Origin: DASPOF01 sp035626155
GTDB lineage: Bacteria; Desulfobacterota; Binatia; Binatales; Binataceae
Direction of reading: 5' to 3'
DNA length: 18,844 nt
Assembly (NCBI GenBank): GCA_035626155.1
Contig: DASPOF010000124.1
Coordinates: 1-18,844 of the forward strand
Shown: piece after piece, positions 6,934-14,774 of the stretch
Numbering within the stretch: position 1 is the stretch's first letter
Layout: every line of letters begins with the position of its first letter
The notes under the pieces: generated by a model
Seen by the model: the letters and a program-made list of their open reading frames with translations, nothing else
The model's database searches: none
What the model was told of the DNA's origin: nothing
Translations under genes and position numbers: made by a program

Positions 6934-8099
6934 CGGGGCGCCTCCGCCTGCGCCGCGAGCGGTTCCGACGCGCGAACACGACGCCACACGCGCGCGATGA
7001 TTTCCGCAGCGGCATCGATCTCTGCGGCCGTGGTGTTCCAGCCCAGGCTGATTCGAAGCGAGCTGCGCGCATCCTCCCGGCTGCGGCCCATCGCGAGCAG
7101 CACGTGCGACGGCTCGACGGCTCCTGCGGCGCACGCCGAGCCCATCGAAACTTCGATGCCCTCGAGATCGAGCGCGATCAGCATGCTCTCGCCGAGCACG
7201 CCCGGGAAGCTGAGGTTGAGCGTGTTGGGAAGCCGACCGCGAAACGGACCATTGAGGACGAGCCCTTCAATCGCGGTTGTGAGCCGGGAAAGCAGGGAAT
7301 CGGCGAGCGCTTCGATGCGCGCGCGCTCGTGCTCTATCAGGGCGAGCGCCGCCTCTGCCGCGGCGCCGAATGCAACCGCGCCAAGCAGGTTCTGCGTGCC
7401 CGCGCGAAGACCCGCCTCCTGCGGACCACCCGCGAGCAGGGGCGCGATTCGCGTCCCGCTGCGAACCCACAGCGCGCCCACGCCCGCCGGTGCGCCGAGC
7501 TTGTGGCCGCTCAGCGTCATCAGATCGCATCCGAGCGCGGCGGCGCTGACCGGGATTCGGCCCGCCGCCTGCGCCGCATCGACGTGGAAGATCGAGCCCG
7601 CGCGCGCGGCGTGTCCCGCAATCGGCGCGAGATCCTGAACCGTGCCGACCTCGGAATTGGCAAGTCCCAGCGTGACCAGCAGCGTGTCTGTGCCGAGCGC
7701 GCCGATCACCTCGGCAGGCGAGATGCGGCCGTCGCGGTCCGGCGTGATGCGAACGATCTCGAAGCCGCGGCTTTCGAGATCCGCAACCGGTGCGAGTATC
7801 GAAGAGTGCTCGATCTCGGAGGTGATGATCCGGCGGCGATGGCCGGCGAGTTTCGCGACGCCCGCGATCGCAAGATTGTTCGACTCGGTGCCGCCGCTGG
7901 TGAATACGATCTCGCGCGCGGGAGCGCCGATGAGCGCCGCCACCTGCGCCCGCGCGCGCTCCAGGACGCGGCGAGCGCGCTGGCCCGCGCGATGAACCGA
8001 CGAGGGATTGCCATCGGCGTCGCGCATCGCGCGTTCCATCGCCGCGACGGCCTCGGGCCTCAGCGGCGCACCCGCGTTATGGTCGAGATAAATCCTCAT
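6930..8099 (-). CDS. Cysteine desulfurase, NifS/IscS family
   Basis: This PLP enzyme takes sulfur from cysteine as an enzyme-bound persulfide. The 389 residues begin MRIYLDHNAGAPL, the family N terminus. Other visible motifs are SGGTESNN at 68-75, HVDAAQAAG at 172-180, the PLP lysine K200 in SGHKLGAP, and the sulfur-accepting C323 in GSACAAG. The protein is shorter than IscS at its C terminus, which resembles NifS or YrvO-type enzymes. It sits 4 bp in overlap with mnmA and no iscU, iscA, sufB or iscR is near, so a tRNA-thiolation role is more likely than a stand-alone iron-sulfur cluster operon. General sulfur supply cannot be excluded. The ATG at 8099 has only a weak upstream GGAT; an in-frame GTG lies six codons earlier. 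Confidence 0.93.
   Translation of the reverse strand: MRIYLDHNAGAPLRPEAVAAMERAMRDADGNPSSVHRAGQRARRVLERARAQVAALIGAPAREIVFTSGGTESNNLAIAGVAKLAGHRRRIITSEIEHSSILAPVADLESRGFEIVRITPDRDGRISPAEVIGALGTDTLLVTLGLANSEVGTVQDLAPIAGHAARAGSIFHVDAAQAAGRIPVSAAALGCDLMTLSGHKLGAPAGVGALWVRSGTRIAPLLAGGPQEAGLRAGTQNLLGAVAFGAAAEAALALIEHERARIEALADSLLSRLTTAIEGLVLNGPFRGRLPNTLNLSFPGVLGESMLIALDLEGIEVSMGSACAAGAVEPSHVLLAMGRSREDARSSLRISLGWNTTAAEIDAAAEIIARVWRRVRASEPLAAQAEAPR
6941..6945 (-). promoter_or_regulatory. Ribosome binding site for mnmA
   Basis: The minus strand reads GGAGG, 7 nt before the ATG at 6933, inside the desulfurase 3' end. It fits translational coupling at the ATGA overlap. Confidence 0.65.
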
Positions 8100-8200
8100 C
8101 GAAGATCCGATGCCCACTCGGAGAGCCGGTTCGGAGCGCGTGCGAATGCTCGATCGGCCAAAAGCATTGGCCACGCGATACAGCCGGCTGCCGGCCGCCG

Positions 8201-9874
8201 CTAATCCTTGCTGTGGGCGGCCTGGTCGGGAGCGCTCGCGCGGCTTAGGCGGGGGCGCGCCCCGTTTTGCCTTGCAGCCGGCCGGATCCGAGGGCGCACG
8301 TTATCCCTGTGGAGCTTGTATTCGACCGAGTCAAGCAACGCCTGCCAGCTCGCCTCGACCACGTTGCTCGACAATCCCACCGTGCCCCAGCGGCGCTTGC
8401 CGTCGGTCGATTCGATGAGCACGCGCACGCGCGCGCCCGTGCCGACGCCGTTATCAAGCACGCGGACCTTGTAATCGACCAGTTGCATCGCTTCGAGGTT
8501 CGGGTAGTACGGCAGGAGCGCTTGCCGAAGCGCCGAGTCGAGCGCGTTGACGGGGCCGTTCCCGATCGCGGAGTTGCGCGTGCGAACGCCGTCGGGTCCT
8601 TCGATCACCACGACCGCCTCGCTGAATGGCGCCTGGTCCTCGTGCCACTTGTCGTCGAAGACGCGGAAGCTCACGAAGTTGAAATGCTCCCTGGTGCGCC
8701 CGAGCGCCCGCAGCATCAGAAGCTCGAACGATGCGTCGGCGCCGTCGAATACGTAGCCCTCGGCCTCGAGCCGCTTGAGCTCGTCGAGCAGCACCGCGAT
8801 CTTCTCGTTGGCCGGGTCGATGTCGATGCCGAACTCCTTGGCTTTGTAGAGGATGTTGGCGCGGCCCGAAAGCTCCGAAAGCAGCACCCGGCGATCGTTG
8901 CCGACCGATGCCGGGTCGATATGCTCGTAGGTCTGCGCGTTGCGCTGGATCCCCGAGACGTGGAGGCCGGCCTTGTGCGCGAATGCGCTGCGGCCGACGT
9001 ACGGCTGGCGCGCAAATGGCATCACGTTGGCCAACTCGTACACGAGCATCGAGGTTTCCCGCAGCGTCTTGAGCCTGGCGGGCGGCACGCAATGGTAGCC
9101 GAGCTTCAACTGGAGATTCGCAATCGTCGAGACCAGGTTTGCATTGCCGCATCGCTCGCCCAGGCCGTTGATGGTCCCCTGCACCTGCACCGCGCCGCTT
9201 CGCACCGCGGCGATCGAGTTTGCAACCGCGACCTCGGAATCGTTGTGGCAGTGGATGCCGATCGGGCAGTTCACCGCGGCGCGCGCCGCGGTAACGGCGG
9301 CCTCGATCTCGTGCGGGAGGCGGCCGCCGTTGGTGTCGCACAGGCAGATCAGGTTCACGCCCGCGTCATCGACCGCCTTGAGGCAGGCGAGCGCGAATTC
9401 GGGATTCGTAAAATAACCGTCGAAAAAGTGTTCCGCGTCGAAGATCGCCTCATCGACGCGCCGCTTCAGGAACGCGATCGTGTCGTGGATGATCTCCAGG
9501 TTCTGTTCGGGAGATACGCGGAGCGCCTCGCGGACATGGAGGTCCCAGGTCTTGCCGACCACGGTTGCAACCGGCGTCTCGGCGCGCAGGAGCAGTTGGA
9601 GGTTGCGATCGGCGGATGCGCGCACGTTGGCGCGCCGGGTCGAGCCGAACGCCGCGATCTTGGCGTGGCGAAGCTTCGCTTTCTTGATTTCGGTGAAGAA
9701 CGCCGCGTCGCGATCGTTCGAGCCGGGCCATCCGCCCTCGATGTAGTCGACCCCCAGGTCGTCGAGGCGCTCGGCGACCTGGACCTTGTCCTCCACGGTC
9801 AGCGAAACGTCTTCGGACTGGCACCCGTCGCGCAGGGTGGTGTCGTAGATCTGGATATGCTTGGCATCCGCCAT
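8201..9874 (-). CDS. cimA: (R)-citramalate synthase, CimA
   Basis: CimA condenses pyruvate and acetyl-CoA to citramalate, giving a threonine-independent route to 2-oxobutanoate and isoleucine. The 557 residues contain an HMGL-like TIM barrel with DTTLRDG at 11-17, the CimA-typical YIEGGWPGSN at 44-53, metal ligands in HCHND (208-212), and GLGERCGNANL at 237-247. A LeuA-type C-terminal regulatory domain covers about 415-530. GGWPGSN and the catalytic region favour CimA over isopropylmalate or homocitrate synthase. The last 30 or so residues are a basic, low-complexity tail. The ATG at 9874 lies 4 nt after the lysC stop; GGAG is 13 nt upstream, so the binding site is poor and coupling to lysC is likely. 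An upstream in-frame ATG at 9931 lies inside lysC and is less likely. Allosteric control by isoleucine is expected from the family. Confidence 0.93.
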   Translation of the reverse strand: MADAKHIQIYDTTLRDGCQSEDVSLTVEDKVQVAERLDDLGVDYIEGGWPGSNDRDAAFFTEIKKAKLRHAKIAAFGSTRRANVRASADRNLQLLLRAETPVATVVGKTWDLHVREALRVSPEQNLEIIHDTIAFLKRRVDEAIFDAEHFFDGYFTNPEFALACLKAVDDAGVNLICLCDTNGGRLPHEIEAAVTAARAAVNCPIGIHCHNDSEVAVANSIAAVRSGAVQVQGTINGLGERCGNANLVSTIANLQLKLGYHCVPPARLKTLRETSMLVYELANVMPFARQPYVGRSAFAHKAGLHVSGIQRNAQTYEHIDPASVGNDRRVLLSELSGRANILYKAKEFGIDIDPANEKIAVLLDELKRLEAEGYVFDGADASFELLMLRALGRTREHFNFVSFRVFDDKWHEDQAPFSEAVVVIEGPDGVRTRNSAIGNGPVNALDSALRQALLPYYPNLEAMQLVDYKVRVLDNGVGTGARVRVLIESTDGKRRWGTVGLSSNVVEASWQALLDSVEYKLHRDNVRPRIRPAARQNGARPRLSRASAPDQAAHSKD

Positions 9875-9878
9875 CGGG

Positions 9879-11120
9879 CTACACCGTCTCCGCCGGCGTG
9901 CGATCGGCGCCGCCGTCGAGAAATGCGTCATGGAGCGCGCGCATCGCGAGCTCGCCGTACTTGGAATTGACCACCACCGACACTTTGATTTCTGAGGTCG
10001 CGATCATCTCGATATTGATGCGTTCGTTCGCGAGCACCTGGAACATCCGCGCGGCGACGCCCGCGTGCGTGCGCATCCCCACGCCGACCACCGACACTTT
10101 GGCGACCTGCTCCTCCTCGCGCACGCCCGATGCGCCAATTTCCGCGGCGGTGCGCCGGATGATTTCGAGCGAGCGGCGGAGATCCTCGCGCGCGACCGTG
10201 AACGTCATGTCGGTATGGCCGTCCGCGCTCGCGTTCTGGATGATCATGTCCACGACGATCCCGGCGCCGGCGATCGGGCCGAAAATTTTCGCGGCAAGGC
10301 CGGGACGATCCTCGACTCCCGCGATCGTTATCTTGCTCTGATTGCGGTCGAGCGTGACACCTGAAACGAGCACGTCCTCCATGGCACGATCCTCTTGTCC
10401 CACCCAGGTTCCCTCCGAGTCGCGGAAGCTGGAGCGGACCACGAGCGGCACGTTGTATCGGCGGGCGAGTTCCACCGAACGGGTCTGGAGGACTTTGGCT
10501 CCCAGCCCCGCCATCTCGAGCATCTCATCGTAGGAGATGCGCTTGAGCTTTCGCGCTCTCGGGCACACGCTTGGATCCGCGGTATAGACGCCCTCGACAT
10601 CCGTGTAGATTTCGCACGCGTCGGCCTTGAGAGCCGCCGCGAGCGCCACCGCCGTGAGATCGGATGCGCCCCGGCCAAGCGTCGTTATGTCGCCGGCGGC
10701 ATCGACGCCCTGGTACCCGGCGACAACCACGGTCCTGCCCGCATCGAGTTCGCGAATCACCCGCGAACATTCGATCGACTTGATGCGCGCGCGTCCGTGG
10801 TTGGAATCGGTGGCAATCCTGAGTTGATCGGCAAGAATCGATATCGCCGGGCACCCGAGCGCATCGAGCCGAATCGCGAGCAGTGCCGCCGACACCTGCT
10901 CGCCGGTCGCGACCAGGACGTCCGTCTCGCGCGGGCTGGGGGTCTCGCACAGCGCCGAGGCAAGGCCGAAGAGCCGATTGGTCTCTCCCGCCATCGCCGA
11001 CACGACGACGATCAGCCTGGCGCCCGTGGCGCGCTGGCGCGCGACCCGCTCCGCTACCGCCTTGATCCGGTCGAGCGATCCGACTGAGGTGCCGCCGAAC
11101 TTCTGAACGATAAGTCCCAC
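9879..11120 (-). CDS. lysC: Aspartate kinase
   Basis: Aspartate kinase phosphorylates aspartate, the first step to lysine, threonine, methionine and diaminopimelate. The 413 residues have the amino acid kinase domain (KFGGTS at 7-12, VVSAMAG at about 39-45, GRGASDLTA near 150, YTDVEGVYTADP near 173-184) and two C-terminal ACT domains at about 265-335 and 345-405, the second containing GVAARMFQVLANERINIEM. ACT domains imply feedback control by lysine and/or threonine. The start is a GTG at 11120, giving the usual MGLIVQKFGGTSVG terminus; no good binding site is close, since the GGAGG at 11139-11143 is 18 nt away. It is followed after 4 nt by cimA, so both branches of aspartate-family and isoleucine supply are probably cotranscribed. 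Confidence 0.96.
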   Translation of the reverse strand: MGLIVQKFGGTSVGSLDRIKAVAERVARQRATGARLIVVVSAMAGETNRLFGLASALCETPSPRETDVLVATGEQVSAALLAIRLDALGCPAISILADQLRIATDSNHGRARIKSIECSRVIRELDAGRTVVVAGYQGVDAAGDITTLGRGASDLTAVALAAALKADACEIYTDVEGVYTADPSVCPRARKLKRISYDEMLEMAGLGAKVLQTRSVELARRYNVPLVVRSSFRDSEGTWVGQEDRAMEDVLVSGVTLDRNQSKITIAGVEDRPGLAAKIFGPIAGAGIVVDMIIQNASADGHTDMTFTVAREDLRRSLEIIRRTAAEIGASGVREEEQVAKVSVVGVGMRTHAGVAARMFQVLANERINIEMIATSEIKVSVVVNSKYGELAMRALHDAFLDGGADRTPAETV

Positions 11121-11161
11121 CGAAATTGAGCGATCCGTCCTCCGCTGATGGGTAAACGGTG

Positions 11162-11190
11162 ATTATGATGGGAAAACCGGGCTCAAACCA
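11162..11190 (-). promoter_or_regulatory. Possible sigma70-like promoter for lysC-cimA
   Basis: The minus strand has CATAAT at 11167-11162, one mismatch from TATAAT. A poor -35 match, TGGTTT at 11190-11185, lies 17 nt upstream. It sits in the AT-richer part of the 103-bp gap before lysC. This is suggestive only. Confidence 0.25.
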
Positions 11191-11194
11191 GCCC
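11173..11194 (-). terminator. Possible weak intrinsic terminator after tsaE
   Basis: On the minus strand a perfect 5-bp stem GGGCT/AGCCC with a 6-nt loop is followed, after GG, by TTTT. It starts about 30 nt downstream of the tsaE stop. The stem is short and the T run has only four bases, so at most a weak terminator is likely. Confidence 0.3.
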
Positions 11195-11223
11195 CCTGTT
11201 TCGGCGGGAAAGGTCAGGCTGGG

Positions 11224-11730
11224 TCAGGCGAAGCGGCGTTTGAGGTTCGATACGACCGCGCCATGACGCTGGCCGCTTGCGCTGAACTCGATTCGCCGGG
11301 TGTTCGCGCCCGAGTAGCTGATCCGAACCCATACGCACTCAAGTTCGCCGGCTTCGCGCAGGCGCTCGAACCATTCGACGGCCGCGACACCTTCCGAGAA
11401 GAGGTATTCGCGCAGGCCGAGATCGTCGATCGCCGCGGACTCAAGCCGGTACAGGTCGATGTGGTAGAGCGGGAAGCGGCCGCGATGCTCCTGGATCATC
11501 GTGAAGCTCGGGCTCAGGATGTCCTCCTCGCGCAGGTTGAGCCCTCGCGCGAGCCCCTTTACGAAGCAGGTCTTGCCCGCGCCAAGCTCGCCGATAAGCC
11601 CGAGCAACTCGCCGCCCTCCAGCACGGAGGCGAGCCGGCGCCCCCACGCTTTGGTCTCATGCGCGGAGTTGCTCTCGACGGCGAAAATTATCGCGCGGGC
11701 CGAGGCGCTATCGCCGGCGGACTCTCTCAT
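11224..11730 (-). CDS. tsaE: tRNA t6A biosynthesis ATPase TsaE
   Basis: TsaE is the ATPase that works with TsaB and TsaD to place threonylcarbamoyl on A37 of ANN-decoding tRNAs. The 168 residues show Walker A GELGAGKTC at about 47-55, the SPSF motif near 73, YHIDLYRL near 88-95, and WFERL in the C-terminal half, in the usual order for this small P-loop family. Position 55 is Cys where Thr is common; the lysine and threonine of GKT are intact. The ATG at 11730 begins 21 nt after the nnr stop, but no clear Shine-Dalgarno site precedes it. A TATAAT string on the minus strand at 11748-11743 lacks a matching -35. The nnr-tsaE pairing is common: in E. coli (yjeF-yjeE) the two are adjacent too. Confidence 0.95.
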   Translation of the reverse strand: MRESAGDSASARAIIFAVESNSAHETKAWGRRLASVLEGGELLGLIGELGAGKTCFVKGLARGLNLREEDILSPSFTMIQEHRGRFPLYHIDLYRLESAAIDDLGLREYLFSEGVAAVEWFERLREAGELECVWVRISYSGANTRRIEFSASGQRHGAVVSNLKRRFA

Positions 11731-11751
11731 GGCTAAGCAGGAATTATAGCG

Positions 11752-13311
11752 CTACTGGCGCGACAACGCTTGGAGGGCCGCGGGCAGCTCGTCGATCACG
11801 TCGCCGGTGATGTACCCGACCGGTCCGATTCGCTGGGCCACCCGATCGGCCGCATCGCCATGGATGAACGCGCCGAGTGCGAGCGCGTCGATCGGCCGCA
11901 TCCCCTGCCCGAGCAGCGCACCGATGATTCCCGAGAGCGCATCGCCCATCCCAGGCGTCGCCATCCCGGCATTGCCGGTCGAATTGACGAAGATTTCGCC
12001 GTCGGGGCCTGCGATCACCGACCGCGCGCCCTTGAGCAGCACGCACGCCCCCGTGCGATCGACAAGCGCTCGCGCCGCGCCGATGCGGTCGGCATTGATC
12101 GCGGCATTGGTGACGCGGAGCAGGCGCGCCATTTCGCCCGGATGCGGCGTCATCAGTATCGGTCCGCGCGCGGCGCCCGCCTTCTCGCATCCGATCGCGC
12201 CGAGCGCGTTCAGCCCGTCCGCATCGAGCACCATCGGCCGATTCGGCGCGACGCCGTCGCGAATCAGCCACGCGATGAGTTCCTGGGTGTCGTCGCTCAG
12301 CCCGATGCCCGGGCCGACGATGAGCGCATTCTTGCCCTGGATCAGATGCGCGAGCGCCGCTGCGCCGGCCGCGCCTGCGAAATGGCCGTCGCGCTCGGCG
12401 ATCGGCTCGGTCATCAGCTCGGCCTGTCCCGCAGCGACGACCGGCTGCACGGAATCGGGGACCGCGGCGGTGACCAGTCCCGCCCCCATCCGGAGCGCGG
12501 CCCGCGATGCGAGCAGGGCCGCGCCAGATTTTCCGCGGCTCGCCGCGATCACCATCGGGTGTCCGTACATTCCCTTGTGCGAATTGGCGGGGCGCGGGCG
12601 AAGCAAGTGACTCACGTCGCCGCGCTCGAGAAACCGGCCGCGCGGAGCGATCTCGCCGATCGCACCCGGCGCGAATCCAATATCGACGACCAGCAGCTCG
12701 CCGCAGCACTCAGCGCCCGGATACGAGACGTGGCCGTACTTGGCGTAGCCGAAGGTGACTGTCAGCGCCGCGCGCACCGCCGCGCCCATAATCGCGCCCG
12801 AGTCCGAGTTCACTCCCGACGCGATATCGACCGTGGCCACCGGCGCGCCCAGCGCCGCGATCATCTCGATCGCGCGACGCGGCGTGCCGCGCACCTCCGC
12901 GTTGAGGCCCGTGCCGAAGATCGCATCGATGACTGCGCCGGGCCTGTCGCCGAAGGCTGCCTCGAGGTCGTCCTCGTCCGGCGCCTGGATGATCGTGCCG
13001 CCGGCGGCGATGAATTCATCGTGCGCCCGGGACGCATCGCCCCTGAGATCCGTGCCCCAGCCGAGCAGCACGACGCGCACCGGGACGCCGCCCTGATGCA
13101 GGCGGCGGGCGGCGACGAGCCCGTCGCCCCCGTTATTGCCCTTGCCCGCGACGACCAGCACGCCGTCGCGCACCGCCTCGGGCCATCGCGCGGCGGCCGC
13201 GTCGGCAACCGCCTCGCCCGCCCGCGTCATCAGCGAATACGAATCGACGCCGTATTTTTCCTGGCTTAGACGGTCGAGTTCGCGACTTTGCGCTGCGCTG
13301 AGGAGTATCAA
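11752..13311 (-). CDS. nnr: Bifunctional NAD(P)HX epimerase / ADP-dependent NAD(P)HX dehydratase
   Basis: Nnr repairs hydrated NADH and NADPH. The N-terminal YjeF_N epimerase domain interconverts the R and S forms, and the C-terminal kinase-like domain dehydrates the S form using ADP. The 519 residues show LSAAQSRELDR at the start, GKGNNGGDG at 57-65 and DAIFGTGL near 123-130 in the epimerase. The dehydratase domain begins near 225 with HKGMYG, then GPGIGLSD, DADGLNAL, TPHPGEM and NAGMATPGMGDALSG. The catalytic aspartate of the GMGD motif is present. The start is a TTG at 13311 with GGGGA 6 nt upstream; it gives the expected N terminus and no better start exists nearby. It lies 98 bp after glmM and 21 bp before tsaE. 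Confidence 0.95.
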   Translation of the reverse strand: MILLSAAQSRELDRLSQEKYGVDSYSLMTRAGEAVADAAAARWPEAVRDGVLVVAGKGNNGGDGLVAARRLHQGGVPVRVVLLGWGTDLRGDASRAHDEFIAAGGTIIQAPDEDDLEAAFGDRPGAVIDAIFGTGLNAEVRGTPRRAIEMIAALGAPVATVDIASGVNSDSGAIMGAAVRAALTVTFGYAKYGHVSYPGAECCGELLVVDIGFAPGAIGEIAPRGRFLERGDVSHLLRPRPANSHKGMYGHPMVIAASRGKSGAALLASRAALRMGAGLVTAAVPDSVQPVVAAGQAELMTEPIAERDGHFAGAAGAAALAHLIQGKNALIVGPGIGLSDDTQELIAWLIRDGVAPNRPMVLDADGLNALGAIGCEKAGAARGPILMTPHPGEMARLLRVTNAAINADRIGAARALVDRTGACVLLKGARSVIAGPDGEIFVNSTGNAGMATPGMGDALSGIIGALLGQGMRPIDALALGAFIHGDAADRVAQRIGPVGYITGDVIDELPAALQALSRQ

Positions 13312-13317
13312 GTGAAA

Positions 13318-13322
13318 TCCCC
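13318..13322 (-). promoter_or_regulatory. Ribosome binding site for the nnr TTG start
   Basis: The minus strand reads GGGGA, 6 nt before the TTG at 13311. No ATG or GTG with a better site lies near the expected N terminus. Confidence 0.45.
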
Positions 13323-13409
13323 GATGCGCGTCCTAATTGGGACGGCGCGCGCCGCCAAGCGGCGTCACGCGATCGACGTATGCGCCAGGCGCGGCCATCA
13401 AATCACGCC

Positions 13410-14774
13410 TCATGCTCCGATGCGCTTGCGAATCGCCGCGCCGATTTCGCGCGCGAGCGCGCCGATCGCCGCCGCGTCCTCGCCTTCGACCATCACGCGC
13501 GCCACCATCTCGGTACCCGAATAACGGACCAGCAAGCGCCCGTTGCCCTTCAGGCGCTTCTCGGCGGCTGCGATCGCGGCGCGCACATCGGGCATCTCGT
13601 CGAACGGCAAGCGCTCGCGCACCGGGACATTCTCGAGCACCTGCGGCACGCGGCGCATCGAGCGCAGTTCGCTCAAGGGCTTTTGCGTCTCGGCCATCAC
13701 CGACAGCACCTGGAGCGCGGTAATCAGTCCGTCGCCGGTGGTCGAGTAATCCATGAACAGGACGTGACCCGATTGCTCGCCGCCGAGATTGTATGAATTC
13801 ATGCGCATCTCGCGCACCACCGAGGGGTCGCCGACCTCGGTCCGCACCAGCCGGATTCCCGCGCCGTCCAGTGCGCGCTCGAGCCCGAAATTGCTCATCA
13901 CGGTCGCGACCACGGTGTTCGCGGCAAGCTGCCCGCTTGCGGCCATCCGGGTGGCAAACAGCGCCATCACGTCATCGCCGTCGAACAGCTCGCCCTTCTC
14001 ATCGAGCATGAGCGCGCGGTCGCCGTCGCCGTCGAGCGCGATGCCGACCTGCGCGCGCTCGCGCCGCATCGCCTCGCGCAGATTGTCGATATGCGTCGCG
14101 CCGCAGTTGAGATTGATGTTTTTGCCGTCGGGGTCCACCGCAACCGCGCGCACATCCGCGCCAAGCTCTTCGAGCGCCTCGGGTCCGACCTTGTACGCGG
14201 CCCCGTTGGCGCAATCGATCACGACGCTCATGCCATCGAAGGTCACGGTGCGCGGAACCGTACTCTTGAGAAACACCAGGTATCGGCCGAGCGCGTCGTC
14301 GATTCGGGCGGCCTTGCCGATATCTGCGGCGGAAGCGCGATGGCTTGCGAGCGCGGCGCTGTGGAACACCAGCTCCTCGATTCTCCGCTCGGTCTCATCG
14401 TCGAGCTTGAACCCGTCGCGCGAGAAGAACTTGATCCCGTTGTCCTCATACTCATTGTGCGAGGCGGAAATCACGACTCCCGCATCGGCGCGCATGCTGC
14501 GGGTCAGAAACGCGATCCCCGGCGTCGGGACCGGCCCCACCAGCCATACATCGACGCCCATCGAGCAGATGCCCGCCGCCATCGCGGTCTCGAGCATGTA
14601 TCCGGAAAGACGCGTGTCCTTGCCGATCAGGATGCGGCGATGGCGTCGGGCGGAATTCTTGAAAACGTGGGCGAGCGCGCGCGCGAGCTTGAGCGCGGTT
14701 TCGGGCGTGATTGGCTCGGTGTTCGCCACGCCGCGTACGCCGTCGGTGCCGAAGAGTCTAGGATGTGCGTCCAT
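13410..14774 (-). CDS. glmM: Phosphoglucosamine mutase
   Basis: GlmM converts glucosamine-6-phosphate to glucosamine-1-phosphate, feeding UDP-GlcNAc for peptidoglycan and lipopolysaccharide. The 454 residues show LFGTDGVRGVAN near the start, the phosphoserine loop VISASHN with S105 as the phosphorylated serine, NGIKFF, the metal loop DGDGDR at 248-253, and the C-terminal phosphate-binding RYSGTE. Length fits the family. I chose the ATG at 14774; an in-frame GTG three codons earlier (14783) is possible. Either start overlaps the ybbR end, by 17 or 26 bp. Position behind cdaA and ybbR is the conserved order. In Gram-positive bacteria GlmM binds and inhibits CdaA, so a regulatory link is plausible here but not shown. 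Confidence 0.97.
   Translation of the reverse strand: MDAHPRLFGTDGVRGVANTEPITPETALKLARALAHVFKNSARRHRRILIGKDTRLSGYMLETAMAAGICSMGVDVWLVGPVPTPGIAFLTRSMRADAGVVISASHNEYEDNGIKFFSRDGFKLDDETERRIEELVFHSAALASHRASAADIGKAARIDDALGRYLVFLKSTVPRTVTFDGMSVVIDCANGAAYKVGPEALEELGADVRAVAVDPDGKNINLNCGATHIDNLREAMRRERAQVGIALDGDGDRALMLDEKGELFDGDDVMALFATRMAASGQLAANTVVATVMSNFGLERALDGAGIRLVRTEVGDPSVVREMRMNSYNLGGEQSGHVLFMDYSTTGDGLITALQVLSVMAETQKPLSELRSMRRVPQVLENVPVRERLPFDEMPDVRAAIAAAEKRLKGNGRLLVRYSGTEMVARVMVEGEDAAAIGALAREIGAAIRKRIGA

Noticed and set aside
8161..8200. GCCGGC inverted repeat after cimA as a terminator
   Set aside because: The repeat GCCGGC-A-GCCGGC is palindromic, but no T run follows on the minus strand, so it does not look like an intrinsic terminator.
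8267..9970. Plus-strand open frame of 567 codons opposite cimA
   Set aside because: It is antisense to a clear citramalate synthase, has an arginine- and histidine-rich composition, shows no recognisable motif, and arises from high-GC codon bias that keeps the antisense frame free of stops.
11770..13269. Plus-strand open frame of 499 codons opposite nnr
   Set aside because: It covers exactly the nnr coding region, has low-complexity Arg/Asp/His composition and no motif, so it is a shadow frame.
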